51,736 nucleotides of DNA. Source: Candidatus Cloacimonadota bacterium. GTDB taxonomy: Bacteria > Cloacimonadota > Cloacimonadia > Cloacimonadales > JAMOQM01. Location: the NCBI GenBank assembly GCA_027064005.1, contig JAMOQM010000051.1, positions 1-51,736 of the forward strand, written 5' to 3'. Below, one piece after another: positions 1 through 8,275 of this stretch. Both the position numbers and the translations under genes were made by a program. The notes beneath the pieces are model-generated. The model was given only the letters and a program-made list of their open reading frames with translations, was not told where the DNA came from and ran no database searches. How positions within the stretch are numbered: the stretch's first letter is position 1; each line of letters begins with the position of its first letter.

Positions 1-588
1 ATTTGCAAATTTCAATATTTCTTTTGCCGCTCTAACAGATGATTTTTCATCAGTTATTTCGATGTATTTTTTTATATTTTCTTTTTGAAATTCCAGCGTT
101 TTTTTATCATTAATAGCAGATTTGAAATTCTCTTTAAATTCAAAAAAAGTATTAAAAACAATCCCGGAATTCCAAAATTTATAATAAGGATTATTTTGCC
201 ATTTTATGCCGTGAGCATTAAAGAAAATACAAGGTTTCGGTTTACGTGCAATAAATTCATAAACCATACTGCTAACATCACCGATATGCATATCACTTAT
301 TGAAAGATAAGTCCCGTTTGTACTAAATTTACTGTCAAAATCAACGACAATATTGTCTGAAGAATAATCTTGAAAATCAATATTATAGCCAAATCTATTT
401 TTCCAGTGTGAAACCAAAAGATGCGGAGCAAAGATCAAATTATATTTCTCTTGTTTTGAAAAATATTCTAAAACATCTTTTGCATATTTTTTATAAGAAG
501 ATAATTCCGGTTCCCAATGGGGAGAATACAAAACGATTGGTAAATCTTTTTTGAACAATTTTTTCTTTAGCCTGAAGTTATATGGCAT
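1..588 (-). CDS. Partial CDP-glycerol glycerophosphotransferase-like protein, 3' end outside window
   Basis: An open frame runs from an ATG at 588 to the window edge with no stop (196 codons seen). The translation has hallmarks of the C-terminal half of the Glyphos_transf (TagB/TagF-like) family: a strand-plus-loop YSPHWEPELSSY near the start, an APHLL segment, then GDVSSMVYEF, the family's nucleotide-binding GD.SS..YEF motif, followed by a conserved KPCIFFN stretch. Family members attach polyol-phosphate or related sugar-phosphate units to envelope polymers. A TAG stop sits directly before the ATG, and no N-terminal half is present upstream in this frame, so the gene may be truncated at its 5' end rather than being a normal short member. 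It lies last in a long minus-strand polysaccharide cluster. Family assignment is firm; substrate is unknown. Confidence 0.7.
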   Translation of the reverse strand, partial: MPYNFRLKKKLFKKDLPIVLYSPHWEPELSSYKKYAKDVLEYFSKQEKYNLIFAPHLLVSHWKNRFGYNIDFQDYSSDNIVVDFDSKFSTNGTYLSISDMHIGDVSSMVYEFIARKPKPCIFFNAHGIKWQNNPYYKFWNSGIVFNTFFEFKENFKSAINDKKTLEFQKENIKKYIEITDEKSSVRAAKEILKFAN

Positions 589-700
589 CTACCAGTAGAT
601 TTTTTTCAGAGCCGTATTTTCCCCATGTGGATGTTTGCAGAATAGTAAATATTTTTTTGTTACTTTAATTTATTTGTTGAATAATTTTTCTGATAATACT
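575..700 (-). pseudogene. Remnant of a second glycerophosphotransferase-like gene
   Basis: Reading the minus strand in a different frame from the neighbouring partial gene gives about 27 codons bounded by stops, containing ILQTSTWGKYGSEKNLL. This is the strand-and-loop motif (TSTWG..S) that begins the nucleotide-binding half of the Glyphos_transf family. The downstream gene has its own equivalent motif (YSPHWEP), so this is probably the leftover of another copy and not a simple frameshift of the same one. No start codon or ribosome binding site was seen. The call rests on one short motif. Confidence 0.4.
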
Positions 701-750
701 ATGCCTCTTTACAATCAATAGATTTAAGATCTTCGAATTTTATCTTTTGT

Positions 751-1788
751 TCATAATTCAAAAGTGTTTTTTATTTCTTCAGCTGCTCTTTTAGCTGCAT
801 TTCCATCAAGATTGTCAAGCATTATATTGTTCCATTTTATTCTCATATTTGATTTTTCAGTATTATTTTTTAATGAATATTTAATTGCATCAACACATTC
901 ATTAAAATTTTCAACACGTATAGATATTTCGTCAAGCATTGTAATAATTTCGTCAGATAATCTTTTAGCCTGATTAATTTTAAACGTTATAATTGGTTTA
1001 TTCAGGCTGCAAAATTCTGCGATAATCGAACTTGTATCTCCGACCATAAGATCCGAAACAGCAAGATAGGGAAGAATATTCTTATCTTTTATAAAAAAAA
1101 TATTTTTATTGTTAGCAATAGACAATTTATATTTATTTGATATCCAGGGATGAAGAGTAACTATAATATTATAATCATCGGATATTAAATCTAATTTTTT
1201 ATACCATTTTTCAATAGCAGACATACCTGATTTATCCCAGGTAGCAGAAAAAATTATTATAGGTTTAGTGTTTGGGAAAATTTTATTTTTTAATTTTTTT
1301 ATTGTCTGTGAATTTATTTCTCCGTTAAAAAGAGGATCAATTTTAGGAAAGCCAACATTAGCCCCATTTTTAATGCCGAGTTTTTCAGCTTGTCTTAATT
1401 CTGCTGATGAAGTAAATAAAAATTTATCAAAATATTTATATTTTTTTGAACTAATAAAATTTTTGAAATGATAAACTCCATGTCTCATTCCAATTTTTTT
1501 AATATTTTTTTCAGGAAACATATAAATATCGTGCCTTACCATAATTAACGATTTTGGGAAACAAGGCCAGAGCTTGGATTTAATATTATATTTTTCTAAT
1601 TCTTTTTTTACTTTTTTGTTTTTGGATATAATTTTAATCTCCGGAAGATATTTCAAAACAGGTTTAAAAATTAAATAATCTAGATAATCACCACAATAAA
1701 AAGCAATATCATTTTCTTTCTTAAAGAAATTTTTAGCATTCCAAATAAATCTGTAAGGGAGATAATATAAATAATATGAAAAAACCAT
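751..1788 (-). CDS. CDP-glycerol glycerophosphotransferase-like / glycosyltransferase, 345 aa
   Basis: Predicted cytoplasmic or membrane-associated transferase for envelope polysaccharide. The C-terminal half carries PIIIFSATWDKSG (first strand of the nucleotide-binding domain), TLHPW and GDTSSIIAEF, the characteristic GD.SS motif of the Glyphos_transf fold, followed by KPIITFK. The N-terminal half contains a conserved MRHGVYHF segment like the G.HG loop of the family. It is shorter than TagF (about 700 aa) but similar to single-domain members in O-antigen and capsule clusters. It starts 6 bp after the waaF-like gene stops and is almost certainly co-transcribed. Donor and acceptor cannot be read from the sequence. 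Confidence 0.75.
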   Translation of the reverse strand: MVFSYYLYYLPYRFIWNAKNFFKKENDIAFYCGDYLDYLIFKPVLKYLPEIKIISKNKKVKKELEKYNIKSKLWPCFPKSLIMVRHDIYMFPEKNIKKIGMRHGVYHFKNFISSKKYKYFDKFLFTSSAELRQAEKLGIKNGANVGFPKIDPLFNGEINSQTIKKLKNKIFPNTKPIIIFSATWDKSGMSAIEKWYKKLDLISDDYNIIVTLHPWISNKYKLSIANNKNIFFIKDKNILPYLAVSDLMVGDTSSIIAEFCSLNKPIITFKINQAKRLSDEIITMLDEISIRVENFNECVDAIKYSLKNNTEKSNMRIKWNNIMLDNLDGNAAKRAAEEIKNTFEL

Positions 1789-1794
1789 AATTGC

Positions 1795-2796
1795 TTAATA
1801 TTTGTTAATTATTTGTTTCAATACTTCATCGGGTAAAATCATCTTCATACAATTATGATGTGTCAAAGGACATTTTTTATGCCCATGATTACCACAAGGA
1901 CGACAATCCAAATCTTTTTCAAAAACATAATCGTTTTTTCTGAAAGGTGAATAACCAAATGATTTTACTGTAGGTCCAAAGAAAGCAAATACATCTGTTT
2001 TAACAGCATTTGCAATATGTAAAGCCCCGCTGTCATTACAAATCATTAAATTGCATTTTTCAATTATAGCAGCTGATAATAATATTGACGCCTTCCCTGC
2101 CAATATTAAGGTTTTATTTTTGGGAGCAATTTTTTCGCAGAGGTCTTGTTCTTGTTTGCTGCCAATGTAAACGAGATTAAATCCATTTTCTACTAATTTG
2201 TCTGATAGCTCTTTATAATATTTTTCAGGCCAACGTTTAGTGTCCCAAACTGAACCCGGGGCAATAGCAATTGTTTTGTCTTTATTGAAATTTTTTAATA
2301 ATCCGATAGCTTGATTTTTTGTTTCTTTATCTGGAAATAATTCCGTTTGAATATCAAATTTTTTATCAGAGAAAAATTTCAATAGGTCTAAATTTTTTTC
2401 TATTCTTCTAACATCATGTCTAAAAGAAGTTTTTTTTGTAAGAAATTTTGCTGCAGTGCCTCTGTCAAAACCTATACGTTCGGGAATATTTGCAAAAAAA
2501 GTCAGCATAGCTGTTGTAAACGAACTATGAGGTAATATTGCAAGGTTGTATTTGTTTTGTTTTATCTGTTTTAGTGTTTTAATAAAGTCCTTTAATTTAT
2601 TTTTTCTTTTATCAAAATAATAGATATTATTGATATCAGGATTATTGTCAAGAATGCCCTTTGATTGAGGAATTACCAAAACGTCAATATCAGAGTCAGG
2701 AAATATTTGTTTAAGACCTCTGATAAGCGGCGTTATTAAAATCACATCACCGAGAAAAGCTGTCTGAACTATTAATATTTTTTTATAATTTTTCAT
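1795..2796 (-). CDS. waaF: Lipopolysaccharide heptosyltransferase II-type (GT9)
   Basis: Transfers L-glycero-D-manno-heptose from ADP-heptose to the inner core of LPS on the cytoplasmic face of the inner membrane. The N-terminus KILIVQTAFLGDVILITPL is the classical GT9 start with the acceptor-site GD. The second domain has IAPGSVWDTKRWP (APGS..K.W) and CNDSGALHIANA (NDSG..H, the nucleotide-sugar contact region). A cysteine-rich tail (CRPCG..GHKKCP..HHNC) is typical of WaaF-type proteins. The length of 333 aa is normal. It overlaps the upstream GT4 gene by 14 bp. The presence of gmhA elsewhere in the window supports heptose use. Whether it adds heptose I or II, or an outer heptose, is inferred only from family resemblance. 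Confidence 0.82.
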   Translation of the reverse strand: MKNYKKILIVQTAFLGDVILITPLIRGLKQIFPDSDIDVLVIPQSKGILDNNPDINNIYYFDKRKNKLKDFIKTLKQIKQNKYNLAILPHSSFTTAMLTFFANIPERIGFDRGTAAKFLTKKTSFRHDVRRIEKNLDLLKFFSDKKFDIQTELFPDKETKNQAIGLLKNFNKDKTIAIAPGSVWDTKRWPEKYYKELSDKLVENGFNLVYIGSKQEQDLCEKIAPKNKTLILAGKASILLSAAIIEKCNLMICNDSGALHIANAVKTDVFAFFGPTVKSFGYSPFRKNDYVFEKDLDCRPCGNHGHKKCPLTHHNCMKMILPDEVLKQIINKY

Positions 2797-3868
2797 ATAA
2801 ATCTATGTTTTTTGCGATTGTTAATTCTATATCAAATTCTTTTACAGATTCTTTTGCTTGTTTAGAAAAATCAACCCTTAATTTTTCATCATCAATCAGT
2901 TTTAGAATAGCCGAAGCTAATTCTTTATAATTTTTTGGGGGTACCAACAATCCGTTTTCGTTATGATGAACAGCTTCCGGAATTCCGCCTGTTATTGTTC
3001 CAATCACGGGAAGTCCGATAGATTGTGCATCAAGAATGGAAGTTCCCAAACCTTCTTTTTTTGATGCCATTACAAAGATATCGAAATGTTTAATTATTTC
3101 GCCTACATTTGATTTATATCCCAAAAACAAAAATTTGTTGTTTAGGTTAAGATTCGAGGCTAATTCTTTAATTGTTTCTTCATTTTTCCCATCACCTAAA
3201 GAAATAAAAGTTACGTTATTTTTTTTACTTAGAACGATTCCCGCCGCTTTTAACAAATTAGGATAATCTTTATGACCAACCAAAGCGGCCACAGTTCCGA
3301 CAATAATCTCATCTTGTCCTATTTGATAATTTTTTCTAAAATTCTTCATCTTAGAAACTTCATCAAATTTATGAATATTTATCCCGGAATGAATTACCCG
3401 AAGTTTAGTTTTCGGAACACCATCTTCTAATAAAATCTTTTCAATTCCTTCTGAAATACAGACAATTTTTGAGACTAATTTTGTATTGTATTTAAAACGG
3501 CTAAAAGGATTATTTTTTAGATGGAAATCTACCCGTCTCACACCGATTATTTTAATTTTAGGATAAAATAATTTTGATAAAATCCCAATCGAAAGTGCGT
3601 GTGCAGAATGAGCGTGAAGAATATGATAATTATCTTTTTTACAAAGTGAGGCAATTTTGAAAGCGGAAATTATATCTATTTCTCCTCGCATTTTTATTTC
3701 ATTAAAAGGAAGTCTTTTCTCTTTAAAATATTTTGTTAGTTTGGATTTCGGTTGGCAAACAAATCTTGTTTTATATCCTCGTTTAAGCAGACCTTCAAAA
3801 AGATAAACTGCTTGTTGTTGACCACCTCGCCAGCCATATTCTGAATCTATATGCAAAATATTTTTCAT
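2783..3868 (-). CDS. Glycosyltransferase family 4 (GT-B)
   Basis: A 361-aa GT-B glycosyltransferase. The N-terminal half contains HIDSEYGWRGGQQQAVYL, the glycine-rich loop seen in GT4 enzymes that start 'I..e.gW.GGe', and HAHSAHA. The C-terminal half has TVAALVGHKDYPNLLKA, then ASKKEGLGTSILDAQSIGLPVIGT, which is the EGLG..ILEA..GLPVI nucleotide-sugar binding motif, with the E-x7-E arrangement partly kept. It overlaps both neighbours by a few bases (ATGA-type coupling with the GT2 gene upstream), so it belongs to the same operon. Likely job: adding a sugar to LPS core or O-chain. Specificity cannot be read. Confidence 0.8.
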   Translation of the reverse strand: MKNILHIDSEYGWRGGQQQAVYLFEGLLKRGYKTRFVCQPKSKLTKYFKEKRLPFNEIKMRGEIDIISAFKIASLCKKDNYHILHAHSAHALSIGILSKLFYPKIKIIGVRRVDFHLKNNPFSRFKYNTKLVSKIVCISEGIEKILLEDGVPKTKLRVIHSGINIHKFDEVSKMKNFRKNYQIGQDEIIVGTVAALVGHKDYPNLLKAAGIVLSKKNNVTFISLGDGKNEETIKELASNLNLNNKFLFLGYKSNVGEIIKHFDIFVMASKKEGLGTSILDAQSIGLPVIGTITGGIPEAVHHNENGLLVPPKNYKELASAILKLIDDEKLRVDFSKQAKESVKEFDIELTIAKNIDLYEKL

Positions 3869-4608
3869 TTATTTAATTCCCACAATCTGAAATATTTATA
3901 AGAAACACCAAATCCGGAAACAAATGAAATAAGCAAACCTGTTTTACCGTCCAAAAATCCTGCTTGTAAAAAATACATTTTTACGAATTTAAAAATTCCT
4001 CTAAAAACAGCATTTCCAATTGAAGATTTCCTGCCTTTTTGGAAAAGTCTTTCGGCTCCCAGTTCACTGTATTTTATCATTTTGTCTAAATGAGTTCGCA
4101 AGGTTGGGAATGAATAATGATAAATAACATCATAAATAATTCCTTTCTTTTCTTTTGTTTGAACTGATTCGTGAACAATTTTATCATTAAAAGAGGCAAA
4201 TCTTTTATTGAACAATCTTAGTGGAAAATCTTTATTCCAACCGCAATGTTTAACTTCTTTTCTAAGATAAAAAGAGGTTCGTTTTATTTTATAAGCTTTT
4301 TTATCAGGATTTTTCAAAATATCAATAATTTTATTTTTTAAATCTTCGGAAACTTCTTCATCGGCATCCAAAGATAAAACCCATTCATTGGATGTGGAAT
4401 CAATGGCAAATTGTTTTGTTTTGCCAAAACCCTGCCATTTTGTTTGAATAATTTTGCATTTATACAATCTACAAACGTTTAGCGTTAAATCAGTTGAGCC
4501 GGAATCAACCACTACTATTTCATCAGCCCATTGAACAGACGCTAAACAGCGACCAATATTTTTTTCTTCATTTTTGGTAATAATCGCGACAGATAGTTTA
4601 TTTTTCAT
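3865..4608 (-). CDS. Glycosyltransferase family 2, WaaE/KdtX-like
   Basis: A 247-aa GT-A transferase. It begins with SVAIITKNEEKNIGRCLASV and continues EIVVVDSGSTDLT, the donor-binding start of WaaE/KdtX-type GT2 enzymes. LSLDADEEVS is the metal-binding DxD region (DADE), and RLFNKR plus VHESV are conserved acceptor-side elements of the same subfamily. WaaE-type enzymes add a beta-1,4-glucose to heptose of the LPS inner core, which fits its place between two heptosyltransferase-like genes. It overlaps the upstream GT9 gene by 11 bp and the downstream GT4 gene by 4 bp. The subfamily is a reasonable call; the exact sugar is inferred. Confidence 0.8.
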   Translation of the reverse strand: MKNKLSVAIITKNEEKNIGRCLASVQWADEIVVVDSGSTDLTLNVCRLYKCKIIQTKWQGFGKTKQFAIDSTSNEWVLSLDADEEVSEDLKNKIIDILKNPDKKAYKIKRTSFYLRKEVKHCGWNKDFPLRLFNKRFASFNDKIVHESVQTKEKKGIIYDVIYHYSFPTLRTHLDKMIKYSELGAERLFQKGRKSSIGNAVFRGIFKFVKMYFLQAGFLDGKTGLLISFVSGFGVSYKYFRLWELNK

Positions 4609-5611
4609 TCATAATTTCTCTTATTTTTTGATATGCTGCTTCCGGTGTTATTCCAAAAGTATTGTCATGAAAAGAATCATTTTCTTTATTACAAAGATGA
4701 TGATGAGTTTTAAAAACAGAAGCCGGTGACCAAGTTACAGTGTCAGTTGAACCAAACAACGCCAAAGTTTTAATGTTTGCAGTTGTTGAAAGATGGTTCA
4801 TTCCTCCATCATTACAAACCAATAACTCCGATTTTTTTAACAGTGCCAGAGCTTGATTAAATGTAGTTGGCAAAGCAATTATAGATTCTTCATTCATTTT
4901 ATTTTTGATTGATTTAACTAAATCTAATTCTGAAGGTCCCCATAACCAAATGATTGAAAATCCATCTTTAGCTAATTTATCGGCAAGTTGAGAATAGTAA
5001 TCAGGATTCCATATTTTCCATTTTAACGGACTGCCGGGAGAAAAGATCACTAATTTTTTATTACTTAAATTTTCTTTTTCCAGCCAATTATCGATATATT
5101 TCTCAGATTCTTTTGTAACATTACAATACAATTTATAAGGAACAAATTCAATTCCTAAAGGTTGTAAGATATCAAATTTTCGGGAAGCACTATATCGAAT
5201 CGGACCGCGAGAAGCTTTTAGATTATATGCCATATTCAATCTTCCATTAGCATAACCTACTCGAAATCTTGCTCCACTCAACCACGTAAATTGTTGAGAG
5301 CTTGGCTTATTTTGTTGATCAATTACAATGTCATATTTATTTTTCCTTATTTCCAAAATTTTCTTAATTCTATTCCAAACATAATATTTATCGTGTTTAT
5401 CTCCGGTCGTGATAATTTTATCAATAAAAGGATGATTTTTGAGAATTGCTGAATATTTTTTTTTAGTTAAATAATGAATCTCAGCGTGAATAAATTTTTT
5501 TTTCAATTCTTCAAAATAGGAAGTTGTTAAAAAAACATCACCAAATGGTCCAAGCTGAATTATCAAAATTTTCTTTATTGATTTCGGATTAAACTTTTTT
5601 ATAATCGACAT
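4598..5611 (-). CDS. Heptosyltransferase-like glycosyltransferase (GT9)
   Basis: The second GT9 member of the cluster. KKILIIQLGPFGDVFLTTSYF is the GT9 N-terminal motif. The C-terminal domain has VIFSPGSPLKWKIWNPDYYSQ (the PGS..K.W region), LLVCNDGGMNHLS (ND.G..H) and LALFGSTD..TWSP (the FG.Td...W.P motif). The frame is open to a TTG at 5626, but ATG 5611 gives the better start (MSIIKKF), so about 337 aa. The gene begins inside the last codons of the DUF6165 gene upstream, so the two are translationally coupled. It probably acts in LPS core assembly. It is more divergent than the waaF-like gene, so heptose use is not certain. Confidence 0.75.
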   Translation of the reverse strand: MSIIKKFNPKSIKKILIIQLGPFGDVFLTTSYFEELKKKFIHAEIHYLTKKKYSAILKNHPFIDKIITTGDKHDKYYVWNRIKKILEIRKNKYDIVIDQQNKPSSQQFTWLSGARFRVGYANGRLNMAYNLKASRGPIRYSASRKFDILQPLGIEFVPYKLYCNVTKESEKYIDNWLEKENLSNKKLVIFSPGSPLKWKIWNPDYYSQLADKLAKDGFSIIWLWGPSELDLVKSIKNKMNEESIIALPTTFNQALALLKKSELLVCNDGGMNHLSTTANIKTLALFGSTDTVTWSPASVFKTHHHLCNKENDSFHDNTFGITPEAAYQKIREIMNEK

Positions 5612-5972
5612 ATTCTTTTTCTTCAAAAAAATTCGAATTAAATTTTGTGTTAATATCTCTTTTTATAGCAGCTCTTTCATCATTTTCAAAATACACACTT
5701 CTAGCTAATTTAATAAACTCATCATCAAATTCTTGTTTGAATTCTTTTATGCGAATATTATCTTCAATTTCCCATAATTTGATATTTATTTTTTTTAATC
5801 GCATAAAAATTTCCGAGTCGGAAGTAATTCCAATTTCTTCCATCGATTTTTTTAAGGTATTATATTCATTACGAATATTAATTAATTTTTCTTCTGCTTT
5901 AATTCTTTCTAATTTTATCTCAAGAATTGTAACTTTATCAACCAGTTCACCTATCGAAATATCTATTTTCAC
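5589..5972 (-). CDS. DUF6165 family protein, 127 aa
   Basis: Small acidic, mostly helical protein with the DUF6165 layout as I recall it: ISIGELVDKVTILEIKLERI at the N-terminus and SVYFENDERAAIKRDINTKF near the C-terminus, the family's two conserved blocks. The function is not established; relatives commonly sit beside glycosyltransferases in LPS or cell-surface clusters, as here. The middle (residues 25-85) is predicted coiled coil. It is separated from the downstream GT9 gene by a short overlap and from the upstream GT2 gene by about 70 bp, the largest gap in this part of the cluster, so it might have its own promoter, although none was recognised. Identification is from motif memory without a search. 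Confidence 0.65.
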   Translation of the reverse strand: MKIDISIGELVDKVTILEIKLERIKAEEKLINIRNEYNTLKKSMEEIGITSDSEIFMRLKKINIKLWEIEDNIRIKEFKQEFDDEFIKLARSVYFENDERAAIKRDINTKFNSNFFEEKEYVDYKKV

Positions 5973-6043
5973 ATTAACTCCAACTAATTTTATTTATTAA
6001 GACAACAAAAATAAATAAGCTTTTCAAGCAATTTTTTTCTTTC

Positions 6044-6889
6044 TCATTTTAATTTTATAACTTCAATTTTGTCATTGCCCAAAGAATTATTAATTCCAAA
6101 TTTTGCGGAAAAATTTTTCTTATTGATTTCAATTTTACGTTTTTTATAGTAATCTTTATTTACTCTTTCTCCGTTATTATGAAATTCTTGATGCCAATGA
6201 TGAAGCGGATAAACATCTTTAAATGGGTTTATCGGACGGATTCCTGCGGCAAGCAATCTCCTCCCGAAATCATCATCTTCATTTCCCCAACCTATAAAAT
6301 TTTCATCATACCCGTTTATTTCCAAATAATCTTTTTTGAACATTCCTGTTATACCACCGCGAAATTTTGTTCCTTTTTTTTGTATTTTCAAACTTTGAAG
6401 GAACCGATTAAATTTATCTTTTCTGTATTGAAAAAGAATTTTATTTTTTTGAGATTCGGTAATAATATCTGAAAAATCTCCGCTTAAAAGATTCTCGAAA
6501 GTAATTTTCTTTGATTGTTCTTGATTTAACCTTATCGGATATCCGACGATGACATTTTTCTCGGAAATGGAGTTTACGAATTCTCGCAAAAATCCTGTGG
6601 AAAACATAAGATCCTGATCAACAAAAATTATATAATCACCTTCAGCAACTCTAACCGCATTATTTCTACATCGAGCCAACCTGAATCCTAAATCGGCTTG
6701 TTCAACGAACTTTATATTGAATTTAAAATCTTTTATTAAATCTTGTATCTCGGCAACAATATTTTCTGAAGATCCATCATCCGAAATAATTAACTCGTCA
6801 GGCGTAAAATCTTGTCCTTTTAAAGAGATAAGAAGATTTTTTAACAATTCAACTCTGTTATATGTTGTGATAATCAAAGATATTTTCAT
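6044..6889 (-). CDS. Glycosyltransferase family 2 with galactosyltransferase-type C-terminus
   Basis: A 281-aa GT-A enzyme. SLIITTYNRVELLKNLL and LIISDDGSSE are the GT2 donor-binding start. IIFVDQDLMFS holds the DxD-like metal site. KFRGGITGMFKKDYLEINGYDENF and GWGNEDDDFGRRL form the Glyco_transf_7C block (W..ED.D...R) found in chondroitin/galactosyl-type polymerases. HHWHQEF follows near the C-terminus. It overlaps the upstream transferase gene by 4 bp (ATGA), so translation is coupled. The likely role is adding a Gal, GalNAc or similar residue to a surface glycan; the sugar is inferred from domain type only. Confidence 0.8.
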   Translation of the reverse strand: MKISLIITTYNRVELLKNLLISLKGQDFTPDELIISDDGSSENIVAEIQDLIKDFKFNIKFVEQADLGFRLARCRNNAVRVAEGDYIIFVDQDLMFSTGFLREFVNSISEKNVIVGYPIRLNQEQSKKITFENLLSGDFSDIITESQKNKILFQYRKDKFNRFLQSLKIQKKGTKFRGGITGMFKKDYLEINGYDENFIGWGNEDDDFGRRLLAAGIRPINPFKDVYPLHHWHQEFHNNGERVNKDYYKKRKIEINKKNFSAKFGINNSLGNDKIEVIKLK

Positions 6890-8121
6890 ACTTTCTCCAA
6901 CAAGAATTTAATATTATCATCAATTGAAAAAACATCTTTTCCCCAGATTTTATTCCGTAATTCAATTCTTTTTTTAGAAAAATCCAAATTATCGGAATCC
7001 TCAATAGCTTGAATTAATTCTTTAAATGAATTACATTTTTTCCCGACAATAATTCCATCATAATCAAAATACATTTTGCGACTTTTCAGCATATATTCAT
7101 CCAAATCAAAAGGGAAGAAAATTATTTCTTTATTTAGAAGAAGATAATCGAAAAATATCGATGAATAGTCAGAAATCAGAACATCTGTGAATGGTAAAAT
7201 CGGGTAAATATCGACTTTGCTGTCTAATAATTTTATATTTGAAAATTGAGATAAATTAATTATTTTTTTTGAAGTTGTCGGATGTAACTTTATCAAAAAT
7301 AGAAAGTTTTTGCCTTTCCCAAGTCTATCCAATTGTGCAAAATTGATTCCGGAGTCTTCAAAAAACTTTGATTTACCATCTCGAAATGTTGGAAGGTAAA
7401 CAAAGATTTTTCTATATTTAGATAAAGATTTAACCAGCTCAAAAGTTGCTTTCGATTCAAATCTTGATATTAATTTTAATAATTCCTCTTTAGGATATTT
7501 AAAAATAGAATTTCTCGGATATTCTCCGATTAGAACATTTTTTTCTTTTATTTTAAAAGCGGAAGTAAAGAATTTTTCCATATATTCGGAAGGAATTAGA
7601 AGAAAGTCGGGATGACGATAAAGTCCCGGAAATATGAGAGTTTTGACAAATTTTTCAAATTTATTTCTGTATTGAAATTTCCAGGCAATTTTCCCGAATT
7701 TAATATCGAATTCAATTTTTTTTAAAGGAACGCCGTGCCATAAATTTACAAATTTAGCTCCTCTGGAAAACCAATAAGAGACATCCTCAATATTTGTATT
7801 TGAAAAAATTATACTCGCTCGCAAAATAGAAAAAATGCCTTTGATACTTTTTTTGTAAAAAGCATTAATACCTTTAGATTTTAGAAAATTAAGATTAGCT
7901 TTTTTTCGAGTTATCCAAATAATTTTAATCTCGGGGTAATTTTTCTCTAAATAAAGATATAAGTATTTTGAATTATCTCCAAATCCCGCATTATACGTTC
8001 CAAATATCCAAGTATTTTTATCTCTTTTGACAAATCCGGACAGAAAATAAATCAAATATAGAGGATAATATTTGGATTTTTTTGCAATTACTTCAAGATG
8101 TTTAAGATTCATTGATTTCAT
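6886..8121 (-). CDS. CDP-glycerol glycerophosphotransferase family protein (TagF/TagB-like)
   Basis: A 411-aa transferase. It has the whole single-domain family layout: FGTYNAGFGDNSKYLY (entry loop), IWITRKK, FVNLWHGVPLKKIEFD (the conserved HG.P.K.. catalytic-base region), VYLPTFRDGKS (start of nucleotide domain), LIKLHPTT (K.HP), VLISDYSSIFFDYLL (the SDYSS motif) and EIIFFPFDLDEY. It is the most canonical Glyphos_transf member in the window. Family enzymes transfer glycerol- or ribitol-phosphate from the CDP-activated donor; Gram-negative members act in capsule or O-antigen decoration. The start (ATG 8121, with an alternative ATG at 8112) lies inside the tail of the 57-codon remnant gene, and no clear ribosome binding site is visible. 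Confidence 0.85.
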   Translation of the reverse strand: MKSMNLKHLEVIAKKSKYYPLYLIYFLSGFVKRDKNTWIFGTYNAGFGDNSKYLYLYLEKNYPEIKIIWITRKKANLNFLKSKGINAFYKKSIKGIFSILRASIIFSNTNIEDVSYWFSRGAKFVNLWHGVPLKKIEFDIKFGKIAWKFQYRNKFEKFVKTLIFPGLYRHPDFLLIPSEYMEKFFTSAFKIKEKNVLIGEYPRNSIFKYPKEELLKLISRFESKATFELVKSLSKYRKIFVYLPTFRDGKSKFFEDSGINFAQLDRLGKGKNFLFLIKLHPTTSKKIINLSQFSNIKLLDSKVDIYPILPFTDVLISDYSSIFFDYLLLNKEIIFFPFDLDEYMLKSRKMYFDYDGIIVGKKCNSFKELIQAIEDSDNLDFSKKRIELRNKIWGKDVFSIDDNIKFLLEKV

Positions 8122-8275
8122 TTAAAGAATATTTAAAAACTTTGGATAACAAATTACCACTATTAAGAATTTGTTCTTTAGAAAAAAATTTTATTAAGTC
8201 TATAGATAATCCTAAATAAACTGCTTTTTTGAACCATGGTTTATTTTCCCAATACATCCAAATATTTTTATTCAT
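8102..8275 (-). pseudogene. 57-codon remnant with capsular-synthesis glycosyltransferase N-terminus
   Basis: An ATG at 8275 overlaps the stop of the downstream-most AAA/nuclease gene (TAATG) and opens a 57-codon frame. Its first residues, MNKNIWMYWENKPW, match the opening of DXD-type Caps_synth/Gly_transf_sug glycosyltransferases (IW.YWE), which are normally 250-350 aa. The rest of the frame has none of the domain's later motifs and ends inside the start of the next gene. It is most simply a gene that lost its interior; a genuine small protein is less likely. The first 15 bases recur after the other AAA/nuclease copy (9854-9868). Confidence 0.45.
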
